A program made the translations under genes and the position numbers. From assembly GCF_012489685.1 (NCBI RefSeq), contig NC_080042.1, positions 34,663,158-34,727,157 on the forward strand: DNA of 64,000 bases, read 5' to 3'. Positions 57,081 through 64,000 of the stretch are shown in pieces. Numbering within the stretch: the stretch's first letter is position 1; each line of letters begins with the position of its first letter. The DNA is from Lotus japonicus. Its lineage: Eukaryota; Streptophyta; Magnoliopsida; Fabales; Fabaceae. The notes under the pieces were generated by a model. That model was not told the origin of the DNA and did not search any database. It was given only the letters and a program-made list of their open reading frames with translations.

Positions 57081-58115
57081 GGGCTCGTTTGGTGGTAAGG
57101 ACATGATATGATATGTGAACAAGATAGCAATATGATAGCATAATAACAGGATAGACTCTTATCCTATCCTGTGTTTGGGGTGCACAAGATAAGGACAAGA
57201 TATGATAAGGAAAAATGTATGAAAATTTAATATTTGAATAAAAAATACATTTAAAAATTGATCATTCTATTAAATTTAATTTTTTTACATTTTCATGAAT
57301 GAGTCTATATTTTAAAATAACTAAAATTAATTTAAATTTTATTAATTAGCCTATTTTATTGTTTTGAAGATAACCTATATTTTAAATAAAATTATGCAGC
57401 TTACCAATTGGTTTTCACTTAGTTGTGACACGTGATAATTAACAATAAAAGTTAACTAAATTAAGAATATTATTATTTCAAAAGTAATTTATATTTAAAT
57501 TTAAGTTATTATATAAGTAGATAAATAATTTTAAATAATAGGAGATGAAAATAGGAAATTAGTCTACTAATATTAAAAAATCAATATTTGTAAGCAATTG
57601 GTTTTCACTTAGTTGTGACACGTGATAAACAATAAATTAAATAAATTAAAAATATTATTATTTTAAAAGTACTTTATATTTAAATTATTATATAAGTAGA
57701 TAAATAATTTTTTAAATAATAAGAGATGAAAATATTAAATAAGTCTATAACTATTCATATTTATAAGTGAATATTCTATTTTACTATTTAGGAATAATAT
57801 TTTTATTTATTTTTTATTTTATTTAAATTAATATTTTATATTTATTAATTAATATTATTTTAAATTATATAATATTAAAATTAATTAATTTGGATTTAGG
57901 ATACTGAAAGAAAATATATAACTGGTATCCCTTCCTGTTAGGATAAGTTCTGTCCTATATCCTCCATCATGATAAGTTTTACACATGATAGTCATCATGG
58001 GATAGGAGATAGGATAGTATTATCCTATCCTACTGCGAAACAAACAACAAATAACACAACATGATATGATTATTATCCTATCATATCCTATCATGTCCTG
58101 ACCACCAAACGAGCC
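57081..58115. mobile_element. Non-autonomous DNA element with GGCTCGTTTGGTGGT ends
   Basis: Left GGGCTCGTTTGGTGGTAAGG, right inverse AGGCTCGTTTGGTGGTCAGG; subterminal blocks rich in CATGATAT / ATATCATG. Flanks are TTA and TAT, so a Tourist-type target is possible but not clear. The interior is AT-rich and holds a direct duplication of about 150 bp (from about 57402 and 57596, sharing CAATTGGTTTTCACTTAG). No transposase. Confidence 0.75.
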
Positions 58116-59552
58116 TATAAATTATTTGGCATAACCTAAAGTTTTGTTTGTATCGGTTTTCAGAAACCTTTTAATGATTTTAGAAACACAACTCCTTAAT
58201 CATCTAAGGATCGGAAGGTACCTGTTGGAAGATGAAAGGGTACCATTTCAATGTCATTGAATTGGTTCCTTAACTACTTGAGGCATTAGATATATAATAT
58301 CTCTTGTGTTCTAATATGGGGATAATGGAAACTATGATTGATAGATATCAAGTAAAAAAAGTTTCCCTCTTATTTTGTGGTTATGAGCTTTGTTCTAGAC
58401 ACTTCAACACGTTGAGGTTTTAGGTACACACTATCTGGCGTGTAGCTGTGTGAACGTTGGGGGTAAACCCGACACTAGATTGCGTCGAGGTCTGTCGAAA
58501 TTGTGCTTTTAAGACAGTGGTTCTTCCACGACGCAATTTTCTTCCTTATTTTCCAACACAATTGAGAGGTTTATCTACTCACTGCAGGACATGAAAAATT
58601 AGGTCTAAGATTGGTGCTTACATGAGGAGGTGTTGGACATTGATTTATTTAAGATGCCAGATAAAAAGATCATTGTGAAGATGCTGGTAGAACTGGACGT
58701 AAAGAAACCTTTATGAATAAGGACGAATACACGTCCAAGGCCAAGGGGGCAAACACCCCCACTAAATTTTAAATACCACACTAATATTGAGTGTTATATT
58801 ACCCCACATAATTAGGAGTGCCTAATACACAACCAAACTCTAATATTTTGTTTAGTTTAGAGAAAAGGTGAGAAGAGTGAATATGACTATATAGATTTTA
58901 TAAGTTGCTTATCAAAGTAAAAGAAAGATGAAAGAATGAATTATGTGTCTTTTCTCTACCTTAATTTGGTTGGAATGAGAATAGTAAGAGAAGAAAATAC
59001 TTTTGTATAAAATGACATTTTTACTTCAAATATATAAATACCTAATAAATAAGTATGCTATTGGCGGAGGGGTAAAATGAGAGAAGATCACATAAAGATC
59101 GTGATCCACACATTTTTCCCTCTTCCCTCTCCCACTCATCCTACCTAACAAGCTAAGGTTAACTTCATCTCTTTTCTCTAACTCTCTATTCTAATCTTTC
59201 TTCCAAAATTATCTCTACCAAACATAGTATAAACATTTAACTTTTATTCTCAATAGTGTAATCCACTTTTTTGTTTTATTTATGGATGTGTGTGATCATA
59301 GCCTAGTTCTTCATTTTCTTTCTTTTTCTCTAATAATTCAGAGTAGAGACTCTTCATTTTTTCTCTATCAAAAACCAAGTTAACTTTGATACAACAAGTA
59401 GTAGCAATTGCAACGATACTTCTATGAATATTAATAAGAATCAATGCGAAATCATATAAGAAATTGAATGATTAAATGGTTATTTTGTTAGTTATATAGA
59501 AAGAGAAATATGTAATGACGCTGAGAATAAAAAAAAGTTCATATTCTCTGTT
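58116..59552. other. Gene-free spacer
   Basis: AT-rich. A short GC-richer patch near 58430-58530 contains TTGCGTCGAGG and, inverted, GACGCAA. No reading frame or repeat that I can name. Confidence 0.4.
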
Positions 59553-59622
59553 GTTCCTTTGTTATGATTGTCTGCATTTTAGCTAATGTTTTTGAGTCTG
59601 TGACAAGATGTCGGACATGATG
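59553..59622 (+). repeat. Fragment matching the Copia 3' non-coding region
   Basis: TGTTGTTCCTTTGTTATGAT and the following 20 bases repeat 49395-49435 exactly. It ends where the next LTR begins, so it is probably the end of another Copia LTR cut by that insertion. Confidence 0.6.
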
Positions 59623-62600
59623 TGTAACACCCCGATTTCCAGGTGTCACTTTAGTAACTCAAAAATAAACTTTACGCGGAAAACAGGTATTTTTTTTCTT
59701 TTTAATAAAGCGATAGAAAAATAGAGACATAACCCAGCAAACTAAACTAACCGATGTACAACATATATGAACATGTACAGCCGCAGCTGCACTCCCACGT
59801 CACGCGCACTCGCAGTGACTCCAAAGTAGTGGCCCGTAGGCAAATATGTACAGATCCAGAAGTGTGAGTAAAAGTCATAAATACAATCCTCCCAGAGTAA
59901 GTCAGCCTCAAAATGGCCTAAGTAAAAACCCCTATAGTCCGACTGACTCACTGTGATCCCTCGGTAAGAGAACCACACAAAAAGCCATGCGTCGGGAACC
60001 TACCCTGTCCCAAAAGCAAAACGAACCAGAGCTCTACACAAAATATGACGCCTGCCTAACCTACCCTCCCAATACCGCTCAAAGCTCCTCCTCCTCCTCC
60101 TCGTCGCTCGGCGAGTAGCTGTCGACGTCAGTGTCGGAGTCAGAGTCCACCGTGATCATCTCGGTATCCAAGTCCACGACCTCCTTCCTAATTGTCCTGC
60201 GAACAACCCTAGTCGAGCCCATCTCAACATCTACCTCCTCAGTAAGGACATCCTCCTCCACCACACGAACCAGGGGTTCAACACGGTAGCCGCGCGGTGG
60301 AGTAAACGGAAAACGGCGAGAAGCAGATGGAACAACAGGCTCCCTCTTCGGCTCCACGAGCCTCGAGGACGACGCCAAGTCGGTAGGATCGACAGCAGTA
60401 GCAGGAAGTGGCGCGACAGGTGCATCAACATCAGCCTCGATCTCGGATGGGTCCTCCTCATCGGATGAAGATGAAGGTGGTGCAGGTGGTCCTCGACCAG
60501 TGCCTGGTCCACAGCGAACTGAAGGCGGCAAGTTGAAGCTCAGCTCCATGCGTCGTAAAACTCCCCTCGTCAGACGTCCAAGCTCGTCAGTACGGTCCTC
60601 CATGACCCTTTCCCGGTACGTCGCCCGATGATCCACAACATCGATCACCCAAGCGGTGGGGGCATGTCTGTCCACCAACTCAAACCTGATCCCCCCCGAG
60701 GGAGAGACCATCGAAAACTAGTCCGCCATCGTCATCTGGCAGTAGGCCGACCGCCCAAACACAAACATGTAACCAAAGCCAAGGCGCTAGGGTCAACTCA
60801 CGGAATAAAGTAATTTATACATACAACATGTGATTGGGGTATAGATATATATGTTTATATATATATAAATAATCCTAGCATGTTATCGGCTCTAACAATG
60901 CTTTGATAATTCAAATAGCATACAATTCCAGTCAGGGTGAATGTATGCGTGAAATGCAATTCAATATGATCCGGATAGTTCAATTGGGATGGGCACCACG
61001 AGTCTGCCCGACACAGGCCTAGTGTCGACAACTCTGCTCGGGTGTCGCTTACATACCCATGCATAGTCGGATCAGCCCCAACCACCCTAGGTCGTGCCAC
61101 TCTGCCCGCTATGCCGAAGATACATCCATGTGTTCTTCTATGTAGGCCGTCCCAACCTTCGTGAAGCCTTCCCAACTTTACCGAGGCCCAATCTTTCGAT
61201 CGTACAAACCTCGAATGTATGCATGATGCAATATGGTTAGCCAAACATCAAATCGTCCTCCCAACGCAAGTGTTTAGCTTAATTCTCAAATTCAAAACCC
61301 AAGAGTTAAATGTCGACCCTACGACATAACTCCACAACAAGAGTACCCAAGTACTCGATGACTTTCACTCGTCACCGTGGCTCACCCCCGTGATGTCCAC
61401 CAATTCTCCAGAACCCACGACAAAGTCGACTTTTCCGCGTCTTTCGCAATCATTTTCCCATTGAGATTCCCTATGGTTTATTCGTTAATGAAAACGTTTC
61501 GAATTGAATTAGTCAAGTTATGAGTTTAATTCTCAAAGTCTAAGTTTCCTAAAGTCTCTAGTTTCCAAGATTCTATTTTTTTCTAAGTTTGCCAAAAATC
61601 CACCAAACCTAAATCCCAGGGAAAGTCTAAGTATACAAACGAATGGCTAAGTCTCAAACCCCGTTTTGGACTTGCCTAGGGTTGTTCATCCAACCCGAAA
61701 GATCAAAAGGAATCAATTCAGTGATTCATCGCTCCGAAATCGCGTCAATACGCACAATTCAAAACAACATCAATATCATAAGTTATGAAAACGACATAAC
61801 AATAAATCATCATCATAACCAATATCAAAATCATACATAAGTCGAATTTATCGACGCCTATCATGCAATCTTAGCTAATATGTAAGTTGCCCTAACCTCG
61901 AGTTGTTCCAGCCTCGCGGTATAGGTTCTCCTCACACAGTTGCTCCGTAGAACCCAAAGTTCCTTCAACTGAACCTCGGAGAAAACAAAGCAGAAATCCA
62001 TACAAAATCGATTAGCTCGATCACACAGAACTAATTAACGATAGAAAAAGCATCTAAAGCTTCAGAGTACAACAATCGAACACGAGAGGACGAGTTATCG
62101 AAAAACGAAACCCCCCCTAAACATGCTCACGACCCTAAGAGAAAAAGAGTTCCGGCGCTTTTTCTTCGATCTAAATTAATTCCTAGGTAGTTTTAGGGTA
62201 AAACTAGGGTAAAGAAACTGTCGGAAAAATTTTAGAACGACCGGGTCAAAATACGACTACTCAGGGGCGTTTTGGTCCAAAATAAAAGCTCAAAAACTCA
62301 AAGTTAAAACTTCGGAAAACAAATTTGATGGGAACGTTCACAACGACATTTGTAGCAACTAATCCTAAAGGCACTAAGTCGGATTATGACTTTTCGACAT
62401 TAAAGTTTCAATATGTGCGCAAAAAGGGTTTATACACAGTTTTTCAGATCTTTGACAACTCGATCGAAATCGGCGAATAACGGCGAGTGTTCTAGGTTGT
62501 TGGGCAAGCATAGAAGGTATATCAACAGAAAAATCAGGAAAATCGGACAGTTTAACGAAAAGCTCGAAACTTTGAACACAGAAATAGCTAAAGAAACGCG

Positions 62601-63469
62601 ACAAAAAGAATGATCAAAGGTAAGAATCAAGCAAGTTACCTCGATGCCGTGAAATAGAGACAAACTGCTCGAAGACCGGTCGAGAAACGACAAAATTCTT
62701 CTCTCCTCTTCTCCCTCCCAAACTCACGGCCTCCAAGTGAAGAATGGGTAAGATTTTTGATTTTTTTCACTATTTATAGGAGAGTGAAATCGTGGGAAAA
62801 TGAAAATTTCGCGATTCCGATTTTTGCAGCACGTTCATCGGTGAATTCTAAGCGAGATTCTGGCGACAGAATTCCAGAACTCAAAGCAGGTTTCTTGAAT
62901 TTGGGAAAAACGAGTCAAAAGCGGTATAAGTTAATTTGCCCCGAAAAACTACTTTTTGCTGTGAAGGTCAGACGACAAAACTTCGTTCTGAAGAAAGATT
63001 GGAAACGTCGAAGGAAATCTGGCATCGAGGATGGAAACTTCGTTAAAAGCTCCGAATAGAAAAAGTATTCATTCAGTGGTTGAATTTAGGGTTTTTGAAG
63101 CAAAGAAATTAGCGTCGTCGGACTTCAGAGAAGTGAAACCTATCGTGCGTACAGTCTAGGGTTCCGAAATGAAACACTGGTCGAAGGAAAAATAAATAGA
63201 ACTTCTTATTTTTCCAAGGATTTAGAATTTCGCTTAAACATTGCTTTAAGAGCGGAATTAGCCTATTCTGGATACTCTCGCCATAAGGCGGGTGTGCAGA
63301 CGACTCGCACTAACTCCTAAAACGACTATGGTACTATCCTCAAGCAATTCCTGAACTTTCTTCTTCATTGAACTTTCCCAAACTGTAAACTCCTGTCACG
63401 CTTACACTGATTCTACGCGTGAGTCGGAAATTAAACTTTAAATCCAGTTCTGCAAATCCGGGTCTTACA
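59623..63469 (-). repeat. 3' LTR of the minus-strand Tekay-like element (3847 bp)
   Basis: About 1 kb longer than the LTR of the related element. Minus-strand TATAAATA at 62771-62778 puts about 690 bp in U3 and over 3 kb in R/U5. The extra length includes a 210-codon open frame (60711-60079). Confidence 0.85.
60079..60711 (-). CDS. Open reading frame of unknown function inside the LTR (210 aa)
   Basis: On the sense strand of the element, in the transcribed R/U5 region. Starts MVSPSGGIRFELVDRHAPTA. Composition: an N-terminal 75 residues with mixed Arg/Glu and a possible folded part (VIDVVDHRATYRERVMEDR), a Pro/Ser-rich middle, a possible amphipathic stretch (VVEEDVLTEEVDVEMG), and an acidic tail of Asp/Glu/Ser. 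I do not recognise a domain. Higher GC than its surroundings. It may be captured host sequence or a chance frame; translation is unproven. Confidence 0.4.
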   Translation of the reverse strand: MVSPSGGIRFELVDRHAPTAWVIDVVDHRATYRERVMEDRTDELGRLTRGVLRRMELSFNLPPSVRCGPGTGRGPPAPPSSSSDEEDPSEIEADVDAPVAPLPATAVDPTDLASSSRLVEPKREPVVPSASRRFPFTPPRGYRVEPLVRVVEEDVLTEEVDVEMGSTRVVRRTIRKEVVDLDTEMITVDSDSDTDVDSYSPSDEEEEEEL

Positions 63470-64000
63470 ATACTCCCCTCCAAAAAGAAAGTTTCGTCCT
63501 CGAAACTCAGGGTTCCGTAAAAAGTCCGGGATACAGTTCCTTGATCTTGTCTTCCAATTCCTATGTAGCTTCTCCGTGTCGTTGTTCCATATCACTTTCA
63601 CTAATGCAATCTGCTTCCCTCTTAGCTGTTTCACCCTTCTGTCCCCAATGCTGACCGGCGGTGCCTCAAAAGTCAAATCATCCTTCAGTTCAACGTTGTC
63701 TGGCTCGATTACATGAGTCGGGTCTGAAATGTACTTCCTCAACTGTGACACGTGAAAAACATCGTGAATGTTGGAAAGAAACGGTGACAGCGCAATCTGA
63801 TACGCAACTGGCCCAACACGGCGAGTGATCTGGTAAGGTCCAATGAACTTTGGCGTGAGCTTCCTTGACTTAATAGCTCGGCCAACTCCAGTAGTTTGAG
63901 TAACTCTAGGGTTCTGCGCCGCTGATCGACATAACTCTTCTGTCTGCTCTGCGAAGCTCTCATCTTTTCTCTGATCTGCTTAACCTTCTCAGTCGTCTGT
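63470..64000 (-). pseudogene. C-terminal end of pol of the minus-strand Tekay-like element
   Basis: Minus-strand pieces correspond to the integrase C-terminus and chromodomain-like tail: [20 protein letters not shown], then SQLRKYISDPTHVIEPDNV and RRVKQLRGKQIALVKVIW, parallel to the intact copy at 7385-7870. Reading frame is lost near 63890 and near 63580, and a TAG stands near 63569 where Trp occurs in the intact copy. The gene continues past the window. Confidence 0.8.

Larger units (their letters stand above)
59623..64000 (-). mobile_element. Older Tekay-like Ty3/gypsy element, minus strand, cut by window end
   Basis: 3' LTR 59623-63469 (TGTAACACC...TCTTACA as written on plus), then polypurine tract (minus-strand CTTTCTTTTTGGAGGGGAGT) and the end of pol reading leftward from 64000. 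U3 and early R/U5 blocks, for example the segment at 62170-62290, match the LTR of the element at 211-10745 in reverse, so they belong to related families. The pol end is broken, so this copy is older. Flanking duplication cannot be tested because the other end is outside the window. Confidence 0.88.

Overview
Plant nuclear DNA dominated by transposable elements. The plant assignment rests on retrotransposons primed by initiator tRNA-Met, Tekay- and Tat-type Ty3/gypsy elements, a Cassandra-like 5S-bearing LTR, Stowaway-, Tourist-, hAT- and Mutator-type DNA elements, and short GT-AG introns in two plant-type host genes. A eudicot, perhaps a legume, is likely, but nothing here fixes the species.

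Left part (1-28 kb): a full-length Ty3/gypsy element (211-10745) with near-identical 2.8 kb LTRs and an unbroken polyprotein sits inside a coding exon of a minus-strand B3-like gene, which it splits. Next come a nine-copy tandem array of a 254 bp unit (12.37-14.43 kb), an intact nine-exon RPA1-like single-stranded-DNA-binding protein gene (15.1-17.5 kb, minus), MITE-rich spacer, and an intact seven-exon gene for a type II membrane, fucosyltransferase-like protein (20.0-26.4 kb, minus). The introns and promoter of that gene are full of DNA-transposon copies.

Middle (28.3-41.3 kb): a Tat-type Ty3/gypsy element on the minus strand. Its two 658 bp LTRs read as identical, its gag-pol is broken at several points, and an uninterrupted five-exon gene on the opposite strand encodes a plant-mobile-domain protein of 1155 residues. 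This is the most interesting object in the window.

Right part (41.8-54.5 kb): a three-level nest. A Mutator-like element (9 bp target duplication) carries a decayed FAR1/MULE transposase fused to an OTU-type protease. A gag-only Copia element (5 bp duplication) is inserted in its left terminal inverted repeat, and a LINE (12 bp duplication) with intact ORF1 but no reverse transcriptase is inserted in the Copia left LTR. After this come a Copia RNase H fossil, a solo Cassandra-like LTR with 5S rRNA similarity, several MITEs, and at 59.6-64.0 kb the 3' LTR and pol end of an older Tekay-type element on the minus strand, cut by the window edge.

Only the RPA1-like gene and the membrane glycosyltransferase-like gene look like intact host genes. 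All domain calls were made by reading translations; no database search was run.
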